From NCBI GenBank assembly GCA_050742975.1, contig JBOGDQ010000010.1, positions 1 through 23,011 on the forward strand: a stretch of DNA of 23,011 nt, given 5' to 3'. This DNA comes from JBDTGE01 sp050742975 (GTDB taxonomy: Bacteria; Actinomycetota; Actinomycetes; Mycobacteriales; Jatrophihabitantaceae). Of the stretch, positions 1-6,902 are shown piece by piece; positions within the stretch are counted from its first letter, which is position 1; each line of letters starts with the position of its first letter. The notes beneath the pieces were generated by a model. The model saw only the letters and a list, made by a program, of their open reading frames with translations, was not told the origin of the DNA and searched no databases. A program made the translations under genes and the position numbers.

Positions 1-1
1 G

Positions 2-520
2 CAGCCCGCCGAACTCGACCGGTACGGACCCGTCCCCGCCGCGATGGGCCGACGCATCGCCGCCGACCCCACCGCCAGCACCCGCCGCTGGAGCGTCGAC
101 CAGACCGGCCGGCTACTCGACCAGCAGTGTCCGGGTGCCAGCGCCATCGACGCCACGACCACCGGGGCTGCGGGCACCACGACCGCCGGCTACCAGCCCA
201 CCGCCCGGATCACCCGGCACGTGCTCCTACGCGAGCCGCACTGCGTACACCCAGGCTGCCGCCGCACCGCCACCCACTGCGAACTCGACCACCGCGAACC
301 CTGGCCCGCCGGCGCCACCAGCGTGCACAACCTGCAACCACTGTGCAGACGCCACCACGACCTGAAACACCACTCCCGCTGGCAGGTGCACAAACAAGCC
401 GACGGCAGCTACGACTGGACCAGCCCCACCGGCCACACATACCGCTACCGACCACCCGAACTGCCGGCACCGCAACGGGAAACTCCACCCGACCCAGCCG
501 ACGACCCGCCGCCCTACTGA
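2..520 (+). CDS. DUF222 / HNH endonuclease-domain protein, 3' part (13E12-repeat family)
   Basis: The reading frame is open from the left edge, so only the C-terminal ~172 residues are visible. The segment starts with a DRYGPVPAA-like stretch typical of the end of the DUF222 domain. It then carries an HNH domain: CVHPGCRRTATHCELDH, followed by the second half N-LQPLCRRHHDLKHH, which supplies the zinc-type cysteines and the LDH/HH metal and catalytic residues. After that comes the usual WxVHKQADGSYDWTSPTGH tail. DUF222-HNH proteins are multicopy in many actinobacterial genomes (13E12 REP family in mycobacteria). They are presumed nucleases, and their biological role is not established. The gene ends just before a repeat-rich gene-free stretch, fitting a repetitive or recombinogenic locus. 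An ATG at 44 is probably internal, because family similarity continues upstream of it. Confidence 0.85.
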   Translation, partial: QPAELDRYGPVPAAMGRRIAADPTASTRRWSVDQTGRLLDQQCPGASAIDATTTGAAGTTTAGYQPTARITRHVLLREPHCVHPGCRRTATHCELDHREPWPAGATSVHNLQPLCRRHHDLKHHSRWQVHKQADGSYDWTSPTGHTYRYRPPELPAPQRETPPDPADDPPPY

Positions 521-569
521 CGGCAGCATCTCCGACGCCGTGAGCCGTGCCGGCCTCGACCACCGGTTT

Positions 570-654
570 GGTGACCTCCCCGGCGGAGCGCAACGCCACC
601 ACAACTCCGGCCGTCAGTCGCGACGAAGTCGCGTGTCGATTCCCGTGACCGCCC
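570..654 (+). repeat. Dispersed repeat, copy 1
   Basis: This 85-bp segment recurs at 666-750 with only about two mismatches. It begins ggtgacctccccggcggagc and ends with the block gtcgattcccgtgaccgccc. It contains a perfect small hairpin, CGCGAC-GAA-GTCGCG, at about 619-633. A frame is open across it, but the translation simply mirrors the repeat and has no recognisable domain, so I treat it as non-coding. Confidence 0.85.
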
Positions 655-665
655 AACCACGGTCC

Positions 666-750
666 GGTGACCTCCCCGGCGGAGCGCAACGCCACCACAA
701 CTCCGGCCGTCAATCGCAACGAAGTCGCGTGTCGATTCCCGTGACCGCCC
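666..750 (+). repeat. Dispersed repeat, copy 2 (direct)
   Basis: Direct copy of 570-654 at a 96-bp offset. The internal hairpin block reads cgcAac-gaa-gtcgcg here, so one stem base differs from copy 1. The copy runs straight into a longer hairpin at 731-782. A related copy in the opposite orientation lies at 10991-11092. Confidence 0.85.
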
Positions 751-782
751 CGAGCTTGCGAGCGGGCGGCGCGGGAATCGAC
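731..782 (+). repeat. Long inverted repeat / hairpin at the end of repeat copy 2
   Basis: The arm gtcgattcccg (731-741) is perfectly complementary to cgggaatcgac (772-782). Inside, ccgccc (745-750) pairs with gggcgg (764-769), and gct/agc closes a TGCG tetraloop (754-763). No T-tract follows, so it is not a canonical intrinsic terminator. It lies between the DUF222 gene and the MOSC gene and may act as a transcription barrier or REP-like element. Confidence 0.75.
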
Positions 783-809
783 GGACGGCCCGAAAGTACA
801 GCGGCGCGC

Positions 810-815
810 TAACGT
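810..815 (+). promoter_or_regulatory. Candidate -10 box (TAACGT) of the MOSC gene
   Basis: TAACGT matches TANNNT and lies 8 nt before the GTG start at 824, which would place transcription initiation at or next to the start codon. No Shine-Dalgarno sequence is seen. Other genes in the window show the same layout. Confidence 0.4.
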
Positions 816-823
816 CGGCACCC

Positions 824-1507
824 GTGAAGCTGCTGGAGTCGGTCAACCTCGCGCACCCGCGACCGGAACCGAACGATCCGAGCGCCACGACCGGGATCGA
901 CAAGCGACCGGTGACAGGCCCGGTCCAGGTCCGCGATCCCGGGCCGAAGACAACCGGACTGGGCAGCGGGCTCGTCGGCGATTTCATCGGAGACGGCCGT
1001 AACCACGGCGGCAGCGAGCAGGCGGTGTACGCCTTCGCCCGCGAGGATCTCGACGACTGGCAGCTGCGCTTGGGCCGGCAGCTGTCCAACGGTTTCTTCG
1101 GCGAGAACCTCACGACGCGCGGGCTCGATGTCAGCAACGCCCGGCTCGGCGAGCGCTGGCGGGTGGGCGACACCGTCGAGCTCGAGGTCACCTGCCCGCG
1201 GATCCCGTGCCGGACCTTTCGCGGCTGGATGGACGAGGCCGCCTGGCTCAAGACCTTCACCCGTGTCGCGCGACCGGGCGCCTACCTGCGGGTGCTGACG
1301 CCCGGCGCGATCACGGCCGGCGACGAGATCGAGATCGTCCGCCGTCCCGAGCACAGCGTCACGATCGCGCTGAGCTTCCGCGCACTCACGCTCGAACGTG
1401 AGCTGTTGCCGCAGCTGCTCGCGGCCGGCGACGATCTGATCGACGAACTGCGCGAGTCGGCGACCGGTCGGGCGACGTTGGAGTTGGACACCGACGATCA
1501 GCCGTGA
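824..1507 (+). CDS. MOSC domain-containing protein (YiiM-like)
   Basis: A 227-residue soluble protein with the MOSC fold. Visible family signatures are the N-terminal strand, HGGSEQAVYAFAREDLDDW (residues 61-79), the NGFFGENLTT motif (89-98), the RWRVGDTVELEV strand (111-122) and the conserved cysteine motif CPRIPCRTF, with Cys129 in the position usual for MOSC proteins. The C-terminal ~70 residues resemble the helical extension of YiiM-type proteins. MOSC domains bind molybdenum cofactor or carry sulfur; YiiM-type members have been linked to detoxification of N-hydroxylated compounds. The substrate here cannot be read from sequence. The GTG start at 824 follows a TANNNT box. The stop overlaps the convergent glucokinase gene by 10 nt, leaving no room for an intergenic terminator. 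Confidence 0.85.
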   Translation: MKLLESVNLAHPRPEPNDPSATTGIDKRPVTGPVQVRDPGPKTTGLGSGLVGDFIGDGRNHGGSEQAVYAFAREDLDDWQLRLGRQLSNGFFGENLTTRGLDVSNARLGERWRVGDTVELEVTCPRIPCRTFRGWMDEAAWLKTFTRVARPGAYLRVLTPGAITAGDEIEIVRRPEHSVTIALSFRALTLERELLPQLLAAGDDLIDELRESATGRATLELDTDDQP

Positions 1508-2442
1508 CGGCGGGCCAGATCCGCGGCGCCGACCAGCCCCGCCTCCGGACCCAGCGCGGCACCGACTATCGCCGCCTCGGGGCGGAAGCCGCGCCCGGTC
1601 AGGGTGTGCGCGAACTCCTCGCGGGCCGGGCGCAGCAGCAGTTCCCCTGCCGCCGACACGCCTCCGCCGATCACGAACATCGACGGGTCGAGCACGGCCG
1701 CCAGGTTCGCCAAGCCCCGACCGAGCCAGCGTCCCATCGTCGTGCAGATCGACACCGCGGCCGGATCGCCCTCGGCCGCCGCCGCGGTGACGAGCGGTCC
1801 GGTGAGCTCCTGGACGGTGCCGGCGCGATCGAGCAGGCGCGCCGCGGCGACCGGAGACTCGGCGGCCAACTCCCTTGCGTCACGCGCCAAGGCCCGTCCG
1901 GACGCATACATCTCCCAGCAGCCGCGGTTGCCGCACGCGCACAGCCGCCCGTCCGGCACGAGGGTCATGTGCCCGTACTCGCAGGCGATGCCGAACGCTC
2001 CGCGATACACGTCCCCGCCGATCACCAGCCCGCCGCCGATCCCGGTTCCCAAGGTCACGCAGGTCACGACCGGCTGGTCGCGGGCCGAGCCGTACCGGTA
2101 CTCGGCCCACGCCGTCGCGTTCGCATCGTTCTCGATGATCAGCGGCAGTTCGATCCGTCCCGCCAGTGCCTCGCGAAGCGGTTCGTTGCGCCACGCGAGG
2201 TGCGGGGAGAACAGCACCGTCGAGTTGTCGTTGGCGATCCACCCGGCGGCACCGATGCCGACGGCGGACACCTCGTGTCGGGCGGCCAGTTCGTTGACCA
2301 CCGCCACGATCACGTCCTCGGTGGCGGCCACATCGGTGCCGGGCGTCTCGCGGAGTTCGCGGTCGATGACCTGCCCGTCGTCGTCGACGACGCCGCCGGC
2401 CACCTTGGTGCCGCCGATGTCGACGCCGATCGCGAGCGGCAT
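1498..2442 (-). CDS. glk: ROK-family glucokinase
   Basis: A 314-residue ROK kinase that phosphorylates glucose to glucose 6-phosphate in the cytoplasm. Residues 8-13 are the phosphate-binding DIGGTK. ENDANATAWAEY holds the catalytic aspartate (Asp106). LGTGIGGG (131-138) is the second nucleotide-binding loop. The EYGHM histidine (158) with CACGNRGCWE (Cys168, Cys170, Cys175) forms the ROK zinc site. Length is normal for actinobacterial glucokinases (about 310-320). There is no N-terminal HTH, so it is a kinase rather than a NagC/XylR-type repressor. It is the last gene of a minus-strand operon, starting 3 nt after the stop of the CxxCPxC gene. The ROK glucokinase of Streptomyces (glkA) lies in a comparable neighbourhood, which supports the specific assignment; use of ATP versus polyphosphate cannot be decided. 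Confidence 0.88.
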   Translation of the reverse strand: MPLAIGVDIGGTKVAGGVVDDDGQVIDRELRETPGTDVAATEDVIVAVVNELAARHEVSAVGIGAAGWIANDNSTVLFSPHLAWRNEPLREALAGRIELPLIIENDANATAWAEYRYGSARDQPVVTCVTLGTGIGGGLVIGGDVYRGAFGIACEYGHMTLVPDGRLCACGNRGCWEMYASGRALARDARELAAESPVAAARLLDRAGTVQELTGPLVTAAAAEGDPAAVSICTTMGRWLGRGLANLAAVLDPSMFVIGGGVSAAGELLLRPAREEFAHTLTGRGFRPEAAIVGAALGPEAGLVGAADLARRHG

Positions 2443-2445
2443 GCG

Positions 2446-2868
2446 CTACTCGGCGTTCGACGGCGGTTCGCCGGACGCGCCGGCGTCGCCGGGATCGGTG
2501 TCGGTATCGGTATCGGTGTCGGACGGGTCTGTGTCGAGGTCGATCCGGTGCACCCGCGGCTGCCGCTCGCCGGCGCGATGACGCTGCCCGCCCGAGTCCT
2601 CGGCCTTCGGCATGGCCGCGTCGACGAACGCGCGGAGGGCGGACGCGAGCGCGGTCCCGGCCTCGGCGACCCGCTCGGTGACGTCGGGACGCTCACCCCG
2701 GAGCACGCTCATGAGCTGGCAGATCGGGCACCACTGGCAGTCGCTGCTGCTATGTCCGTCCGTCGACGCGGGGAAGGTACGCGCGGCCCAGTCCTGCACC
2801 GTCGACACGAAACGCATCGCGTCGCCGAGCGATCCGTGTCCCGGCTCCTCGTCGAACGGCTCAGTCAT
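2446..2868 (-). CDS. Conserved actinobacterial protein with CxxCPxC motif, function unknown
   Basis: A 140-residue protein of unknown function. The ATG at 2868 overlaps the end of the ArsA-like gene by 8 nt, suggesting translational coupling. Upstream in-frame starts lie deeper inside that gene and are less likely. The conserved core is CQWCPICQLMSVLRGERPD followed by an alanine/leucine-rich amphipathic helix (TERVAEAGTALASALRAFVD). The cysteine triad could bind a metal or be redox-active. The C-terminus is low-complexity and acidic, with an Asp-Thr repeat encoded by hexanucleotide repeats. A protein of this kind follows the ArsA-like ATPase in mycobacteria (Rv2183c position). Constant pairing with the ATPase suggests a partner or regulator of it, but this is inference. 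Confidence 0.75.
   Translation of the reverse strand: MTEPFDEEPGHGSLGDAMRFVSTVQDWAARTFPASTDGHSSSDCQWCPICQLMSVLRGERPDVTERVAEAGTALASALRAFVDAAMPKAEDSGGQRHRAGERQPRVHRIDLDTDPSDTDTDTDTDPGDAGASGEPPSNAE
2494..2523 (-). repeat. Hexanucleotide coding repeat (5 x RTCGGW)
   Basis: Five consecutive 6-bp units (atcggt/gtcggt type) encode the Asp-Thr run near the C-terminus of the CxxCPxC protein. Such in-frame repeats can change copy number by slippage without shifting frame. Confidence 0.7.
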
Positions 2869-4045
2869 CGCATCCCCTAGTGAACCGCACCCGCAGCTGC
2901 GAGCCGTCGAAGTCCCCACCGGCCACGGCGCACCGGCGTAGTCGGCTCGGCAGGCTCAACACGCGGCGATGGCCACCGACCGTCACCACCAGGTCGTCGC
3001 CGGCGCGCACCGCATCCACGGACGCCTTCTCGGCCAGCGGCAGCGACATCCGCAGCACGAACCCCGAACCCTCGGCGTCGACCTTCAGCAGGTCGTTCGG
3101 CGCACCCGACGCCGCCGGGTCCGCTCCGGGCAGCCCGCCGTAGAGCGCGTCCGCCACCTCGCGGAGCGCAGCCACGCCGACCGGTTCCCCGGAGCGGTAA
3201 GGGAGTTCGGTCACCGGCAGCCCGGCGAACGACTCGCGGATCGCCGCCAACTGCCGTTGCTGCGTGCGCGCCCAACCCTGCCGCCACTCGTCCTCGCCAG
3301 CCGGGAACACCCGGTTGGCGACGACCATGTCCACCGCGTAGCCATACAGCGCGAGCGCGGTGAACGTGCGGCGCGCCTCGGCCGCGACGACCGCTTCCGG
3401 CGTCAGCACCAGGCGCACTGACGTCACCTCGGGATCGCCGAGCAACTGCCGCACACCTGCCAGGTCGTCGTTCAGCCGCAGCAGCGAGTCGAACAGGCCG
3501 TCCGGCGGGATCACATCGCCCCGCCCGAGCACTGCTGCGATCGGGCGCATGCCCTTGGCGATGCGGCGCTGGGCCGGGAACACCTTCTGCAGGTACCAGG
3601 TGAGCGCCTCGGGCAGTGCGAGCAGGCGCAGCGTCTCGGCGGTGGGTGCGCAGTCGACGACGAGGGTGTCCCAGTCCCCCGCCATCGCCAACTCACGGAC
3701 CGCGAGCAGCGCCAGCACCTCCTCGACGCCGGGCAGGATCGTCAGCTCGTCGGCCGTGATCGGATCGACACCGCCGCGCGCGAGCAGCTCGGTGAGAAAG
3801 CTCTGCACGTCCCGCCACGCGGCCTCGAACCGGCTCTGCGTGTCGATCTGGACCGCCCACAGGCTCGGCACGACCTCGATCGGCTCGCCCGTCAGCGCGA
3901 CGTCGAGCGCGTCCGCGAGCGAGTGCGCGGTGTCGGTGGACAGCAGCAGCGTCTTCACGCCGCGATCGGCCAGGCGCAGCGCCGTCGCCGACGCGGTGGT
4001 CGTCTTGCCGACCCCGCCCTTGCCGGTGAACAGGACGATCCTCAT
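2861..4045 (-). CDS. ArsA/GET3-like anion-transporting ATPase
   Basis: A 394-residue deviant-Walker P-loop ATPase. Residues 8-16 (GKGGVGKTT) are the signature Walker A with the intradimer lysine. STDTAHSLADALD (36-48) is the Switch I region, and VVDCAPTAETLRLL is the Switch II/Walker B region. The C-terminal ~70 residues (GFVLRMSLPLAEKASVDAVRAG onward) match the small alpha-crystallin-like domain found at the end of actinobacterial ArsA homologues. No ArsB or ars genes are nearby, and no metal-binding cysteines of true arsenite ATPases are evident, so a tail-anchored-protein or other targeting role is more likely than arsenite export. The ATG at 4045 has GGAG 5 nt upstream. It corresponds to M. 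tuberculosis Rv2184c by synteny and lies in one operon with two SRPBCC genes upstream and the CxxCPxC gene downstream. Confidence 0.88.
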   Translation of the reverse strand: MRIVLFTGKGGVGKTTTASATALRLADRGVKTLLLSTDTAHSLADALDVALTGEPIEVVPSLWAVQIDTQSRFEAAWRDVQSFLTELLARGGVDPITADELTILPGVEEVLALLAVRELAMAGDWDTLVVDCAPTAETLRLLALPEALTWYLQKVFPAQRRIAKGMRPIAAVLGRGDVIPPDGLFDSLLRLNDDLAGVRQLLGDPEVTSVRLVLTPEAVVAAEARRTFTALALYGYAVDMVVANRVFPAGEDEWRQGWARTQQRQLAAIRESFAGLPVTELPYRSGEPVGVAALREVADALYGGLPGADPAASGAPNDLLKVDAEGSGFVLRMSLPLAEKASVDAVRAGDDLVVTVGGHRRVLSLPSRLRRCAVAGGDFDGSQLRVRFTRGCDD

Positions 4046-4073
4046 GCTCGCTCCGCAAGCCGTCGCTCGGTCC

Positions 4074-4514
4074 TCATTGGCGACTGGACTCGATGTGCTT
4101 CTTGAGCTCCTTGAGCGCCTGGTCCATCACGATGCGCTCGCCCTTGCGCTTGAGCGTGCCGAGCATCGGGAAGATCAGGTCGACGCTGAGCGAGTACGTG
4201 ACGTGGGTACCGTCCCCGTGCGGCGCGAGCGTGTAGGAACCCTCCTGGGCCCGCATCATCTGGCCGGACGTCAGCGTCCACTCGACCTTGCGGTCGCCGT
4301 CCCATCGGTACGTCAGCTCGTACTGGTCCCGGATCACGCCGGCGTCGAGGGTGAAGGCGACCCGCCGCGCGCGGCCGTCCGCTCCCAGTTCGAGCACCTC
4401 GACCTTCTTCAGCGAGCTGGCCCACTGGCGATAGCTCTCGAAGTCGGCGATGACCGACATGACCACGGCCGGCGGGGCGTCGATGAGGATCGACTGGGTC
4501 GACTGGTCGGTCAT
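4074..4514 (-). CDS. SRPBCC-family (START/polyketide-cyclase-like) protein, Rv2185c type
   Basis: A 146-residue single-domain protein with the SRPBCC hydrophobic-ligand fold. It opens with a short strand, then IDAPPAVVMSVIADFESYRQWASSLKKVEVLE (helix and WASS loop), alternating strands, and a long C-terminal helix (ERIVMDQALKELKKHIES). No catalytic residues are apparent; the family binds lipids or other hydrophobic ligands. Start ATG at 4514 overlaps the upstream SRPBCC stop as ATGA, and the ArsA-like gene begins 28 nt after its stop. By order it matches M. tuberculosis Rv2185c (TB16.3). Its position between another SRPBCC gene and a GET3-like ATPase, next to an acyl-CoA ligase, suggests lipid handling, but the ligand is unknown. 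Confidence 0.85.
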   Translation of the reverse strand: MTDQSTQSILIDAPPAVVMSVIADFESYRQWASSLKKVEVLELGADGRARRVAFTLDAGVIRDQYELTYRWDGDRKVEWTLTSGQMMRAQEGSYTLAPHGDGTHVTYSLSVDLIFPMLGTLKRKGERIVMDQALKELKKHIESSRQ

Positions 4515-4924
4515 TCGGAACAGGCTACCTGCCGCCGCTCGCTCACCCTGGCCACCCGGCCCGGGTCCAGCTGGTTCCCCAGCGCCCAGAACAACTCCTT
4601 GGCGCTGGTGCGATACCGGTCGGTCAGGGTGCGGACCCGCCGCCGGCCGAGGGGACGCCCGTCCGCCCGGCCCAACCGCAGGAAGAAATGCGCCACCACA
4701 CCGTCGAGCCGGGGCTCCAGCCAGACCTCCATGGAGCCGACCACCGAGCCGCGCTCGCTCGGACCCACCGTCCAGCGCACGCCCTTGTTGCCACGCCACT
4801 CGTCCACCGTCAGCTCCAGCGCGGGCCACCACCGCCGCCAGTTGCCCGGCTCGGCCACGAGCGCGGCCAGCGTGCCGGGCGGCGTGCAGATCCACGTCGA
4901 GTCGACCACGTCGATGTCGCGCAC
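4511..4924 (-). CDS. SRPBCC-like protein, Rv2186c type
   Basis: A 137-residue protein starting at GTG 4924 (MRDIDVVDSTWI). The N-terminal strand, the APPGT-like helix start and the WRRWWPALELTVDEWRGNKG segment fit an SRPBCC/polyketide-cyclase fold, followed by VGSMEVWLEPRLDGVVAHFFLRL strands and a C-terminal helix (TDRYRTSAKELFWALGNQLD). No catalytic site can be named. It is the first gene of the five-gene minus-strand operon ending in glucokinase, and its stop overlaps the next gene by 4 nt. The start is moderately certain: no Shine-Dalgarno is seen, and only a weak NANNNT-like box lies about 6 nt upstream. Divergent fadD15 begins 161 nt away. Confidence 0.75.
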   Translation of the reverse strand: MRDIDVVDSTWICTPPGTLAALVAEPGNWRRWWPALELTVDEWRGNKGVRWTVGPSERGSVVGSMEVWLEPRLDGVVAHFFLRLGRADGRPLGRRRVRTLTDRYRTSAKELFWALGNQLDPGRVARVSERRQVACSE

Positions 4925-5085
4925 CGGCCCACGATCGCAGACGCCACGGCGGGAGTCGCGGCCGGACGGGCGACGGGATACGGTGGCCGGGCGAGGCTGA
5001 GGTTCATGACGTGAGGCAGGGAGCCCCGATCGCGGCGAAGAAGCGCGGCTGGACGATCTGACGAGTCTGAAAGGACGACGGACGC
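4925..5085. other. Divergent intergenic region between the SRPBCC operon and fadD15
   Basis: 161 bp that must hold both divergent promoters. I see no convincing -35/-10 pair, repeat or RNA element, apart from the fadD15 Shine-Dalgarno (AGGA at 5072-5075). Confidence 0.4.
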
Positions 5086-6897
5086 GTGCGCGAGTTCCAT
5101 GTGCCCAGCAACATCTCCACGATGACCCAGACCAACACGGCCGACTTCGTCTACGAGAACGCCGTGAACCGTCCGGAGCACGTCGCCCTGCGCCGGCGGG
5201 TGGGCAGTACGGGCGGCTGGGTCGACGTGACGGCGGGGCAGTTCGCCGACGAGGTGAACGGCGTCGCGAAGGGCCTGATCGCCGCCGGGATCCAGCCGGG
5301 CGATCGCGTCGCGGTGATGAGCAAGACCCGCTACGAGTGGACGGTCGCCGACTTCGCGCTGTTCGCCACGGGTGCGGTCGTCGTTCCCATCTACGAGACG
5401 TCCAGCGCCGAGCAGGTCGAGTGGATCCTGTCCGACTCCGGCGCGCGGGCCGCCTTCATCGAGTCCGAGGTGCACGCCGGGATCGTGGCGTCGATCCGCG
5501 ACAACGCACCGGACCTGGTCCACCTCTGGGAGTTCGACAAGGGCGCGCTGGACGACCTGATGTCCACCGGCTCGGATGTGTCGGACGAGGAGGTCACCAA
5601 GCGGCGCACCGCGGTCACGCTCGACGACGTCGCCTCGATCATCTACACCTCGGGCACCACCGGACGTCCCAAGGGCTGCCAGCTGATCCATCGCTGCTTC
5701 GCCAGCGAGGTCACCGAACTGCTCGACGGGCTGTCCGCCTTCTTCAACGAGAACACCTCGACGCTGCTGTTCCTGCCGATCGCACATGTCTTCGGCCGCG
5801 CCATCGAGATCGGCGCGCTCGCTGCGGGCTGCACGCTGGGCCACACCGCTGACGTCAAGAACCTGCTCGAGGACCTGGGCGAGTTCAGGCCGACCTTCGT
5901 GCTGGCCGTCCCGCGCGTGTTCGAGAAGGTCTACAACACCGCGAGGCAGCGCGCGCACCTCGAGCGCAAGGGCAAGATCTTCGACGCGGCCGAGAGCGTC
6001 GCGATCAGGTACTCGCAGGCGACCGAGAACGGCTCCGCCCCGCTCGGTCTGAAGCTTCAGCACCTGCTGTTCGACAAGCTCGTGTACGTCAAGCTGCGGG
6101 CCGCGCTCGGCGGGAACTGCGTGGCGGCCGTCTCCGGCGGTGCCCCGCTCGGCGCGCGGCTGGGCCATTTCTTCCGCGGCGTGGGCGTCACCATCTACGA
6201 GGGGTACGGGCTCACCGAGACCACCGCCGGCATCGCCGTCAACCGGCCCGACGCGCTCAAGGTCGGCACGGTCGGCCGGCCGATCGGCGGGGCGACGGCG
6301 CGCGTCGCCGAGGACGGCGAACTACTGTTCAAGTCACCGGTCGTGTTCGCCGGCTACTGGAAGAACGACGCGGCCACCGCGGACGCGATCGACGAGGACG
6401 GCTGGTTCCACACCGGGGACATCGGTGAGATCGATGCGGACGGCTTCATCCGGATCACCGGGCGCAAGAAGGAGCTGATCGTGACCGCCGGCGGCAAGAA
6501 CGTCGCGCCCGCCGTGCTCGAGGACCGCGTGCGCGCGCATTGGCTCGTGAGCCAGTGCCTCGTCGTCGGCGACCAGCAGCCGTTCATCGCCGCGCTGATC
6601 ACCATCGACCCGGAGTCGTTCCCGACCTGGCTGTCGCAGAACGGCAAGCCGTCGACGACGACCGTGGCCGACGTGGCCTCTGACCCGGCCCTGCACGCGG
6701 AGATCCAGAACGCGATCAACGACGCGAACAAGGCGGTGTCCAAGGCCGAGTCGATCCGCAAGTTCACCATCCTGGACGAGGACTGGACCGAGGCGGGCGG
6801 GCAGATCACGCCGTCGCTCAAACTCAAGCGCAACGTCGTCCTGAACGAGTGCGCCGACCAGATCAAGCAGCTGTACGCCGGAGCCAGGTCCGACTGA
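5086..6897 (+). CDS. fadD15: Long-chain fatty acid-CoA ligase (FadD15 type)
   Basis: A 603-residue ANL-superfamily enzyme that activates fatty acids with ATP and CoA through an acyl-adenylate. The P-loop is YTSGTTGRPKGC at residues 187-198, with EGYGLTETT at 372-380. The A8/hinge region reads GWFHTGDIGEIDADGF then ITGRKKELIVTAGGKNVAP, containing the catalytic hinge and GGKN lysine region. Full length for the long bacterial FadD15 class (~600). GTG 5086 is chosen because AGGA lies about 10 nt upstream and the product begins MREFHVPS, the N-terminus usual in actinobacterial FadD15 homologues. An ATG downstream would remove this. It lies divergent from the SRPBCC operon and convergent with pimB (5-nt gap), the same arrangement as Rv2186c-Rv2187-Rv2188c. 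Confidence 0.93.
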   Translation: MREFHVPSNISTMTQTNTADFVYENAVNRPEHVALRRRVGSTGGWVDVTAGQFADEVNGVAKGLIAAGIQPGDRVAVMSKTRYEWTVADFALFATGAVVVPIYETSSAEQVEWILSDSGARAAFIESEVHAGIVASIRDNAPDLVHLWEFDKGALDDLMSTGSDVSDEEVTKRRTAVTLDDVASIIYTSGTTGRPKGCQLIHRCFASEVTELLDGLSAFFNENTSTLLFLPIAHVFGRAIEIGALAAGCTLGHTADVKNLLEDLGEFRPTFVLAVPRVFEKVYNTARQRAHLERKGKIFDAAESVAIRYSQATENGSAPLGLKLQHLLFDKLVYVKLRAALGGNCVAAVSGGAPLGARLGHFFRGVGVTIYEGYGLTETTAGIAVNRPDALKVGTVGRPIGGATARVAEDGELLFKSPVVFAGYWKNDAATADAIDEDGWFHTGDIGEIDADGFIRITGRKKELIVTAGGKNVAPAVLEDRVRAHWLVSQCLVVGDQQPFIAALITIDPESFPTWLSQNGKPSTTTVADVASDPALHAEIQNAINDANKAVSKAESIRKFTILDEDWTEAGGQITPSLKLKRNVVLNECADQIKQLYAGARSD

Positions 6898-6902
6898 TCG
6901 CG

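Noticed and set aside
540..812. Open frame across the direct repeats (90 codons)
   Set aside because: Its translation only mirrors the two repeat copies, has no domain, and depends on a GTG with no ribosome site or promoter.
2861..4045. Arsenite-export ATPase (arsA of an ars operon)
   Set aside because: No arsB, arsR or arsD nearby, a single ATPase domain, and synteny with the GET3-like Rv2184c instead.
3360..5000. 546-codon plus-strand frame
   Set aside because: Antisense to the ArsA-like and SRPBCC genes, low-complexity Ser/Arg-rich, no recognisable domain.
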